64,000 nt of DNA from Apostichopus japonicus (lineage: Eukaryota > Echinodermata > Holothuroidea > Aspidochirotida > Stichopodidae), in NCBI RefSeq assembly GCF_037975245.1, contig NC_092566.1:8104001-8168000 (forward strand), in the 5' to 3' direction. Made by a program: the position numbers and the translations under genes. Shown here piece by piece: positions 33,501 through 45,500 of this stretch. Every line of letters starts with the position of its first letter. The first letter of the stretch is position 1. The notes beneath the pieces are model-generated. The model was given only the letters and a program-made list of their open reading frames with translations, ran no database searches and was not told where the DNA came from.

Positions 33501-36500
33501 TTAAGCAGTGACCCCTTTCTTCAACAGTCATCCTTAAATGAGTGCAGACTTGATGATAACGAGTGATCCTCAGTGACTCGAGCAGACAGTGTACTATGCA
33601 AGATGTACAGTACATATAGTACTTTAGATCTCGAAAAGAAAATAAGGAGTTAAATTTCAATCTAGAGTTCACTCTTGTAATGTGATTCACTTGAATTTAA
33701 TATTTTATTTTTATGACTGTACAGTACTATAATGCCATCTTCCACATCTCTTCATTTCACCCCCCGCCCCACCCCCCCCTACCAGAATGCATGAATCTAC
33801 ATAAGACTACAAGTAATGTACATGTATGTACTTTTAAAATTGAAAGCTACAGTATAATTAAACAGTAATAACGTTTTGCCCAAAACGTAAATTTATGATT
33901 CACTGTATTTAAGGCTAGGCTTGGATTCACCCGGACTGTACAGTGAAAATGCGTGCAGGCCGAAGGTCAATTGTTGAAACTTGATTCTCTTTTTGGCAAT
34001 TAAATCTTTTAGTAATATGTAGAGGTGAGACGGGTGAAGTCTTACATCTTCTAGTCAAGCGTGACAGTTCAAAACACAGGTAGAGTTCTACATCATTTGT
34101 GCATCTATCTTTATTAAGTACTGGTATATTGAACTCAAGGTCAACAGAGACTACCCAAATATAGAATTAGAAACCCTATAGATTTTAAATCTCTTGGAAG
34201 CAAACTTGAACTTAGATTTATACAAATCGGTGCTCAATTACCATCGTTAGAGTACTTGTACAATGAGAGGGTCTGCAATAAATTGAAATATATCATGCAA
34301 GACCCAACACACCCTTTGTTTCAGCACTATAATTACAACCGCTCTGGACTGCGTTTATGCCCACCACGTACACTTAGGGGCTGTTACAGATACAGAACTC
34401 TATCCATATTTAATTCACAAGTGAGAAGATAAGTTTCTTATTTGTAGGACTTGCTGTATATATGCACAGTCTATTGATACTTATACTATTGCTTTTCTTT
34501 TTTTCTTTTCTTTTTTTGTTTACGACCTGTGTAAGCCGAATTTCCGATTGTGGACAATAAATTCAAATTCAATTCAATTCAAACTGTTTCTAAATATGTC
34601 AATTACGTTTAATAGAGACACGTGATAGTCGGTGATCTTCTACCGTCATATATGACCTACCTTCGCTGTAGAGGGCCACTCGTTCCACGCCCCCATCCTC
34701 GGACATGACGTGGGTTAGGAAGTCTCCCACGGTCTCTGTGACTGGTTTTAACGTGAACTGACATGTTTCACTTTTTGACGGCAGTGGAACCAAGATGGTA
34801 GGCAATCCATTTTGCAACTCGCATTTCAATTCTAGAAAAAAGTAAGAAAGGAAATTTTACGGTGAGCGTGAGACAATTTGATTTACAGTGTCGTTTAAAT
34901 CATCAAAGAAAGGGCAGGTGGGGGAAAACTGTATTTAATAAATGCCACATTAAATTATAAACAAGCAGTAGCCAACATCCTTTAAATATTTTTTGCAAGG
35001 AAATGGTTACGTTGACAAAAAACATTTAAAGCTGTGTTTTAAGTTGGGTTGCGACATTTAGACATTAAGACTTGGCTACTGTATATGTAAATTTATTTTC
35101 GAGCAGCTCTACTCCTAAAATATAAATCTGCGGTCAGCGATATGTCCAGACCAAGTGTTCGAAAGAGGACAGCGCCACAAACAAGAAGGGGAATATCATT
35201 CATTTAGAAAATTACAAATTTAACCCTTCTGAAGTTAACTCAGATAACTTTCATAGTGCAAGGTTAAGGATAGAACTTTTGTTTTATATACTTCAAAAGT
35301 ACGAAAAAATGCACCATGCTGGCACTTACAGTAGGATGGTAGAATGAGAAGGAAGGGCCTTGACCTGGAGGGGCCGGTCAAAGAGGGCACACAGTGTTAA
35401 TAGTTTACCAGTTCATTCTAGGCACGGTAGAACGAGGGTGCTAAGGTTGTGGGGAGACAGGTAAGCCATGAGCGAAGAAAATACTTCCATGCAATTAAAT
35501 GATGACTGAATGTATGCTATAGGGAATAATTAATCGAGTCTCACATTGCACAATGCTATATTTTCAAAATGACCAGGTTACTGTACAAGCATAGAGATGT
35601 AGGGCAGTATTCTACATAGGAGCTTTACTATATAGAGGAAAAAACAGAATGCTATGTTTGTATACAAAATGCAAACGCTAAATTTATTTCCCTGGCATAT
35701 ACAGTAGCAGGTACCCTGTTAATAAATTTGCACTGTTAGATTATTGTATACTGTACCAGGTTAAGTACTAAATTGGCTTTTGAAATACATTGACTCAGCT
35801 GTGAGTTGGTACCCTTTTCACCTCATGCAGTACGGTACATATACCTCTCTAACAGATTAGTAGGTAATACTGTACACATAAAAAGACACACTTGAGTGAC
35901 AAGATAGAAATCAGGTCTCAAATTTATTTCCTGTTTTAAGATGTGAAACACCATTTAATTAGACTAGGAACACAAACACACAGTTTTTGTGTTTCAGTAT
36001 ATAGAACAACAACAAAAAGGGTAAGAAAAAAGGAAAGTTGCTATTTAAGTAAAAATTATCATAAAAGATACTTATCAGGCTGTGCACAGTTGACAACAGT
36101 ACTTCTATTATCTAATGGAGAAGAAACTAGTAACCTTGGTAACCGTTCCGAACGAAATTAGGTGAAAAGTATTCCAAGCAATAAAAATGTACAATGTTGG
36201 CACTTTGGGTGGTAGAATAAGAAGGGCATTGACCGGAGGGGCCGGTCATAGAGGGTGCACAGTGTTAAAAGGTTACCAGTTCATTCTAAGTACGGTAGAA
36301 CAAGAGTGCTAAGGTTGTGGGGAGACAGGTAAGAGAGGAGGGAAGTAACTTAAGTAAAACTGTATTAGCAGCTCTCCCTGGTGTTAGTGGCAAGGAATAA
36401 TACATGAAGTTGACATGTATACTGTACTGGACGGTATTAGAAAACTAACAAAATTAAACAGTATATATATACTGTATGATTTAGAGGAGGAAACTAGGGG

Positions 36501-39500
36501 AGGAAGCTAACATTTTTCAGTGGAGAAAACTAACAGGTCCGGATACTAACGGGAGCCTGTCCACACAAATGAAAAGACAATTTAGCAGTGTTTTGTCCAG
36601 AATACGTAGCATACTGTACGTGAATTTGAGTGCAGGTGTGCTGTATGGGGTGGAGGGGAGGGGGAGAGGGGTTTGGAAAATGGATGGAAGGCAGGTAAGA
36701 GAGTGAATTACTGTAAATGTAATGTAACATGGCTGAAATACAAAAGGGTTACAAAGATGTACTGTACATACTGTACAGTAGCCATTTTTTCCCCTTCACA
36801 CTTTAGAATCCTTAGATTATCTGCTTTCGGTGATTTATATGCAAGTAACAGCAAATCAAATTTCGTTAACTCCCTAAAACAGTGGACTAGTGGAGGCAGC
36901 ATCGCAAGACCTTCCATCGGTTCAAGGGCGACTAATTAGGTGTTGGTTTTCAGATTACATTACAGTTGTACTGTATGTAGTTGCATTAAGTGTGAAGTGA
37001 CAATGCTAATGAATCCTCTGTAACCCTCATTATGTACAATATAATTACAACTTATCTTATTTAAATTTATTTAATTTATTTAAATTTATTCAAATTGTAC
37101 ACAAAATTTATTAGCTGCACGAGCAGTGGATTAAAGATACACCTGGGCAAACTTTTAAACTTCTTTTAGTTAATTAAAACCCTCCCTGAGAGAAATGCAA
37201 ACGCTGTACTGCAGTACGACATACTATGGAGGGTGTTGTGGTCAAGTGGTTAAGGCAGTGGACTTGTGATCAAAGGATTACAGGTTCGATACAGGTGTAT
37301 ATATGGGGACTTGCAAGGTGACTTGTAAATATAGTTGCGTGCGCCGGTTTGTGGCTGCACCCTTTGGGGAGTCCCCCAGGGGACACGTGGATGTGGTGCA
37401 CTGTGGTGCCCCAGGAGAGATAGTTTGAATTGTGCACACTTTGGTGTGTAGGTGTGACAAGTTACCAATGACCAGGGTTAAGTACAGCGCGGCGAGACTT
37501 AATTGTAAGTTGCACTATATAAGAAGTGTTAATTATTATACTATTTGTATTAAACACTGTGTGTCACTAAATGCCTGTTATTTCAACCGACCATCTTTAA
37601 TACTGAATAATGCATTACAAATTTATCTACTTCCAACGTGTACACTGTACCCTGTAAATGAGTGTTCTGCATTTTCGTTTCAACCCATCAGGCAATAAGC
37701 CGAAAAACCCTGACTGAAGTAATGTCATTACTGGGTGCTCTCAAGGTCTCCCTCCATCTTAATAAGTAATAACAGAGACATTCGTATTAAAACAGATAAC
37801 CGGTGCTGTGGCTGAGTGGATAAAGGCAGTGGCATTTGAAGCAATGCTCAAGGCTTAGCAATTGTGAGGTGCCCTGGCCGGGTCATAGTTAGGTGGGTTT
37901 TTCATCATCTATGGATTTCCCATCTGAAATGACTTTCTAAATTGAAAAGATTCCAAATTTGAGTTTCATGGTCGAATGTTGAATTGGAAGCCAGTGGCTG
38001 ACATGAAATTGTGGTTGCTTTAAGCGTCGTTAAAATAACTGCCTGGTTTTTATTGGATAAACTTCTTTCCTGGGCGATATTAAAGACCTTCACTTTATTG
38101 TTGGACAAACCCCCCCAACATTTTAGCATGCATAAGTCTTAGCCGATCACACAATGTGAAAACTGTGTGATCTTCTGCGTAACATCTGTCACATCAGGAA
38201 TTAACACACTTTAAATATCGTGCCACTTAAAAATGTATGATCTCAAGAAATTTGACAGCTATTGAATAATTAAACGACTTCCTGAGATGATTTTAATGGA
38301 GGTTTTTTTTTTTGCTCTGTGACAACAATCATTAACCTTCTGGACTCTGGAATATGCAGGAAAAATTTCTCCCAAATATTCCTTAGAAGGACTTTAAATG
38401 TATTGGAATTATTTGACCAAGTTGATAAATATTGGGAAAGACAACTGCAAAAACCATTACTTGCAACACAACAAAAACTGTTCCACCTCACTGTATCCTA
38501 ATACAACAGGAATAATGCAAATATTTTCAGAACTTTGCAATATATTTAGGAAATTCAGTTGTAGTTTAACAATAAGAATGGCTGATAAATGAGTACCATT
38601 GTAAATGTGTACAAATGTGTTCACAATACAGTAAGCATGTTTTGTACATATAACATATTGCTGAGACCTAGTTAATAGACTTCCCCATGGCAACAATACC
38701 TTCCAGGCCTGACAATTTGCAACTGAATTGTTATACAGGTCGCAATGAATAAAATGATTCTCTATATTAATTGCATTGCAATTTGACGCCTCAAATGCTG
38801 CCATATTACTCTGAATTCCACAACATACAGTATGCAATTGGTAAACCAAAGTCGATGGTACTATGCTTGAAATATACAGCTCTAGCGACAGTACATGTTA
38901 ACCGATCTGCAATATGGTGCATCAAAATTGCACTAATGGAGTATATTTCCATAGCAACCAAAATCTCTTTTATTCAAACAGGAAGCAGAGAGGAATATTT
39001 TAAAAGCAGTGTAATAATAATAAAAACAAATAAGAATATTGCAGAGAAGTATTGTACAATTCCTTCCTCATACAGTACAAGTTATTACCAAATATAAACC
39101 AACTTATCAGAAAATCAACAGTACCTAATGAAAGGAAAAGAAGAAAAGAAAAGAAAATCCCTGCGAATTTTCTACAGGCACCAGTGACCATGAAAATATG
39201 AAAATGATGCGATGCCGGTCGACATCTATTAATGCGGAACTGAATGAAACCGCATTCAAGGACACTCTAGAAAATCATTAACCTCGAGAGATGTTTGGAA
39301 AACACTTATTAGTGAGAAACTTGAAAACATTGATGATGTTTACAAAAGGACACACAGGTCCATAGGCGATAAAGGTTTATTCAACACAGAGTGAAATCGC
39401 AGGTTGTATTAAAATTAGGAACACCCATGGTTGTTATGGCAACAATAGTAATAATAGATATACCACAGGGAAAAAAATGCGACTGCTCTGGGCATTCTAC

Positions 39501-42500
39501 CAGAGAAATAAATTTCTATTATCGAGATCCTTTTGACCATGAAACATCTTTCAGTCCATAGAACTAACACTCCTTATAACTCATTAAACAAATCAATCAG
39601 TTAAAAAACGAGAAAAAAAATGTAGCCTTTGTTTGGGCACAGTACTATACCAAAGACAATACTTACTTGTCTCCCCTCAATATATGCACTCCAATATGTA
39701 TACAAACTGGTTACAATTTTAGCTCACTGCTGCATAGTGACATCAAATGTGTAGTCTGCTGATGTTCTTTTTAATATCGTTGTTATTCGTGGACGTGCAA
39801 CAGGAAATATACGTCGCATTTCTTCTGTAGTTATTGCGAGTCACCCAGTTATTTTCAAGGCAAAAATAGTATATACTACATTACTCTTTTGTTGTGTTTC
39901 TATTGGTTAATACTGATACTGTACGCAATATACACTATACAGTAATTGTTTGGAATAATATTGGCTGAATTCACATTTTACAAACTTGTACGTTTCGATC
40001 CATTTACCATATTTTGTAGATTCCTTTCCTTTTTCCGTAAATGTGAAATTATGACCAAAATTTGCATTTTATTATTCTGCTAATTGTTTCAAAATGAAAG
40101 AAACTTTGAATAATTTTGCTTTGACATTCAATTTATATGGGGCAGGGTATTGCCCAGATCAAGGGCTTTGAAAAAAGCGCAATCAATTTACGTAAGTGTT
40201 AAGACACTTAAAATAAAACTCACAGAGAGAGTAGATATTTTATGTGTCTCAAATGTCATCAAGTTAAAGTAATGTGCTATTATGATCATTGCACAGAAGA
40301 AACCCATTAAACAAAGTACCAAATCTTGAATTCCCCGTTGGTTGAATGAAAACACCCTATGGCAGAGTGACGTAAAAGCCTTGTGTGTTAACTCAATCCA
40401 ATTTACCGATTATACTAAACGCATTATTACATTGACAGCCAAATCTATATTAACATACATGTGCAGAAACTCATACACGTACAGCAAGCCAATGTACATA
40501 TATATTCAAGAAATTCCCTGAATACATTTAAAACCCTCCTGAAAGATATTTACTTGCCTCGAAAAGGTCGAGCTGATATCAATTGCACGCTATAAATTGT
40601 CAGAATGAAGATGGGTTTTGACTTGACTCGCTCACAAGTTCTGAAGATTGTCAAAATTGATTTTTCACATCGAGCGTGAGTGCCTGCTCGACTGGACCAG
40701 GTTGCGTGACACCCTCAGTGGCGACGTTCACTATGAACGTGGCTACAGACGACAGTTAAGAAGGCAATAACTAATTGAGTGTTGTTTCATTCACTTGACC
40801 TAAATTTGTCTTTTGAAAAAATTGAATCAATTTAATTGCATTGCTTCAGAATTCTCGATTTAACAATCCCTGGAATACATGAGTCTACAGAAATCCTCGG
40901 GCAACTGTCGATATTGTGAGTGCTCAATAACATCTGTCATTTTGAAGTTTATCAGTTTCCACTCCAACTACCGTATGAATACTCGCACCCAAGTATTTTG
41001 AGTTTATTATATGTACTGTACATGGTCTTACAATATATATATTTTTTCTTGGGGAGGATGCTCCCAGACAACCCAACCCCTACACTTACTGTACATGGAA
41101 AGCTGTTTCAATGACCTCAGGGCCATCACCACCTAGATAAAAACTACTATCAAACTTTGTCTAGAATGTGTTCAACCTATCTCAATACACTGAGAACTGC
41201 CTCTTTAAGGACGGCTTATAATCCACAAACTACATCCTCTACTGTTGCCATGGAAACAAAAAGCTACAGGCTCCTGCAGTATAAAACTTTAAAAAGACCG
41301 CTATGAAACATCACTGGACAAGAATAATTGTAGCTAAGTACAGTATATTGATGTTGAGGTGCTGCAATTCTTCTCAATAGGGATAATAACATTTTGCAAT
41401 TTATGGCTTTGAAGATAGAAAATTTAAGCACTGGGAAATTTGTATCAACATTGTGTTGGAGAACATAACCATGACGAAAAAGTCATGTCAAGTGCGTTAG
41501 AAATACAATCAACCCGTTTGATCAGACAGCAGTGCTCAGTAAAAGTTTGACAAAAACATCTAGATAAAGACTTAAAATGTTTCCACTTTCGATATCTCTT
41601 GTAACAGGTACAGAGTTATGAGCGATTTTCCTTCTTTTTTTGTTGTTGCTGTAGCAGCTGTTGTTGCAATTAACTGCCGAGGCTAATTTTATAACTTCAG
41701 TACCCCCCTCCCCCAATCCCTAGAATCAGACAAACTCTCAGAGCAATACTTAAGTTACCATAGCAACAGCTTCACAATCCTTTAATTCATACTATTGCAC
41801 ATCTTTGCCTCACTTGAAAGAATATGAACAAGAGAAAAAGGAAAGAAAATAATAATGGAACATCCTTGAACTCATTTCTCTGTCGTCGTTGATGAAGAGA
41901 AGAAAATATCCAAATGATTACAGAGCATCTAAACTATTAGTGCAGTACAGTGTGTCATGTTCCTGTAATTCTTTTACTAATGCAGCTGTTAGTGAATATA
42001 TGCATGTGTATTCCAGGAAGAGTATTAAAAAAGCAAGCAAGTCTAACCATCATATGTTTAAAAAGGAAAGTACAAAAGGAAAGTTAATTTTAAGTTTATA
42101 TGATAGAAGAACACATACAGTATACTAAGCATCCTGGTATAACTTTGCCAGTAATTCCTACATTGCAGTTTTGAGACATTGATAGTGAAATTGTCGGAGT
42201 TAATATTTATCGAAAGTGAAGCGAAACTGGTGTGATGTCATGTTATTAAACATTGACAGTGATTATTTCCCCCACATTTTGTTTTAGGGGTCCAACTTTA
42301 ATTTTGAGGGGAGGGAGGAGGTCCGAGTGGGGTATGAAGGGGATTGAAGGACTATACAATGACTACACCTACATTATGAAGAAAATTAAATGAAATTTTA
42401 AAGAAAAAACACAATTTTGTAGTGTGTATCTACAGTATGACATCTCACCTGTTTGCTTCAAGGTCACTTTTGGTATCCAAACTATGTCAAATTCAAATTT

Positions 42501-45500
42501 TGTCCACTAAAAAACGCTTTAGAACATATGAGTAACTTGACTGTAAATTTCACAAGGATGCTCAGAATATATATTTCTTCCTCCATTGGTCAATAATAAA
42601 TTTTCCTCTGGACTATCCTTTTAACCTGTCTGGTGGTTATCGTTACAATGAACAGGTCTCCTACAATATCTAAGGAAAATCGTCTTCCTTTTTGTCAGTT
42701 TTTGGAGATATTGGGATTCGGAGTCTTGTCAGGGGGACCCCTGGCTAGTGGCTACCATCATAATGTCATAGTACAAACAGGGGGACCCCTGGCTACCATC
42801 ATTATGTCATAATACGAGTTAAGTACCAATTAAAATTTTTCACATTTTCTTTTGTTTCTCATGTTAACAATTTTTCAAGATTAATGTGAGGACTGTTTAA
42901 GACACTGGAAGCCAATGTCAGTATTACAATAAGGTAAATATATATAATAAGTACAGGTCTTTATTCTAGATTCCAAAGGCCATAATCTTCCACGATTCTC
43001 ACAAAAACAATTAATATTGTATTAAATTAAAAATTCTGTAATCTCCCACAAATTATGGAACAAGAATTAGTTCTTGGCTGTTTTGCAATATTTGTTCATT
43101 ACAAGTTGTATCGCTTCCATATAAGACCATGGTTATGAAGCTGCTTGGGGTTTGGTTTTTCAGTAAGTTCTCACATTTAGCAATTTATAAATTCTTTTAG
43201 TAATAATGATTTTTTTTACCCGACTAAAAGAAATGCTAAACGTGAAATACTAAATGACCCTCCCTAACTGGAAATTGATTTTACACAGTATTTTGCTAAG
43301 TGATACCAGATAAAACTCAATTCCTGAACGATGTTACATTAAACAACTTCTTGGTCCCAGCAACACGGGCGTCCGCATCCTTCAATAGTACGATACGGTA
43401 CGGGAGTAACCTGTTGACATGTCACCTATATGCATGCAGAATGTGCGGTACCAGTGTATAAAATATATACTGTACAGACTGATTAACAGTAGAATATAAA
43501 TATTCTGCTATAGACACTAGTCACACTACACACTATATAAGACATGTACATATAGTCGTATCTGGTATGTAGTAGGCTGTATCTAATAACAGTCAGATAT
43601 AAATATTTGACAATTTTGATATTTTAAGTCCTGTAAATGCATTTCTTCCATTATTATTCATGCTTGTCTGAGCTCTTGTCATGTACTAATATCTATCATG
43701 ATGATAAAAAAAAAAACTCTGTCGAATTACATTGCAAAATATGATATGACCTCTTTTAGACACTTTCGACCGGATTTGTTTCTTCAAGTAAGAGCAGTTC
43801 TGTAGTTTGACGATTATAGAACTTTGTACGGAATATTTAAGAAGAATACAGTAGGTATTATTGGTTGCTGACCTAACCTGTTACCAATTTTAATATTAAA
43901 TCTAGATGGAGTGCAATAAAACACTCTACACACAGTGACTCCTTCTGCAACAACCTAGCAATATATTTGGAATGATGTGAATTATACAAATTTGCAAGTA
44001 TATAAGTCTATAAGTTTGTTGAAAGCAGTTGCAACATACCTTGGTCTCCAGATGCGGCAGAACATAATGTCACTGACTGTTGCCATAAAGGCATCAAACA
44101 CGTTTTCTGCAACGAAGAGAAGTCAAATATTGTAAAAAAAATTCATGTATGACTGATATTTATGCAGACTGACGACTCAGCATAGCCTCTTACCCATGTC
44201 ATAATAGAAGGACATGTCCTAAATGCTCATACAAATTACAGTAGTTCTTTTTTCTTTTCCATACCTTCAAAATTCAAAAGTCAAATATATGTATATGATG
44301 CCTTGCAATATTGGAGAAAAAAAGAAAATTATATGGTTCACAATAAGGGTTAACAAATGTTCTGATTAATTGAGATTGCCGCAATTTCTTAACAAAATTA
44401 TAACAAACCGCCGGCCAATTAATGTTCTGAGTTACAGTAAGTTTTTTTTCTACTTATTTTTTCTATTTATAATTTGTTTTTTTGACTTTCATGTTTACTG
44501 TACACATGTTGTACAAATCACCACAAGTGACCATTTTGGCAGCGCCAGATACTTGCTTTCAGCACACAGACTATATTAACTTGGGGAAAAGCTATGTACA
44601 GGTACTACAGTATGAAGCTCTCTTGAAAGGGGAAAGGAAAAATGCAGTGTCCTACTTATTCACATTACACAAGAAATTACTCATGCAAAGTTCATGGTCA
44701 TAAGTTCTCCACAACAACTTGAAGAAGCCCTACTGTAGATGAGCTTCTTGACCCAACAGCATTTATTCGTTTTGCAATTAAGCTTCAGGTCAAAACTTGA
44801 TACTGCAAGCAAAATTACTTCTCTCCCACTCACACCCCTCCCCTTCTCCCACTTTTCTACTCTTCCTTATTTATTTATTTCTTGTTGTGTTTTTTTTTGG
44901 GGGGGGGGGAGTAAGAGCTGGAGATACAAGAACTTCATCGGTCTAAAACTGTCAAGGAAAGGGGAACAGGCTGCCTGATATATCTGGTACAGTAGGCTAA
45001 TTCCTAATGCTACACTAGACATGCGATAAATCATGATAAAATTGATCCTAATACCTAAAGGTTAACAACAGACAGTGATGGATTTTGTCTTGACCATACC
45101 AATTGTTTCATGTAAATTACACAAAGGAAGTCAGTGCAGCTGTTACTAGGTTAGGACCTATCTATGAACCCACATAGAAATGGTACAGTACAGCTCAATG
45201 AACTCCTGCAGTCTTGGAGTTGGAAAGTAGCCTTAGGCCAAGCCCTAACTCTTTGAAAACTGTGCTATCACCTAACGTTAGAGTGATAACAGGATCAAAT
45301 AGGCAAAGTTCACTTACGACTCGAGCTACATGGGGAACGCAGTGGAAGTCTAATGTTACTTGTTAGATTGAAGGGGTAGGTCTGAGTTGCACAGGTACCG
45401 TACTAAGTAGGTATTACTATTAGGCCTATTATTTTAACGTCACATACATAGTCTACAGTGGTGTACAGTATCCAATAAGTATATAACGTTACATTATCAG

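Noticed and set aside
38457-38849. 130-residue open frame, minus strand
   Set aside because: Lies in an MCU intron with no domain signature or splice context, and its codon use looks like AT-rich background.
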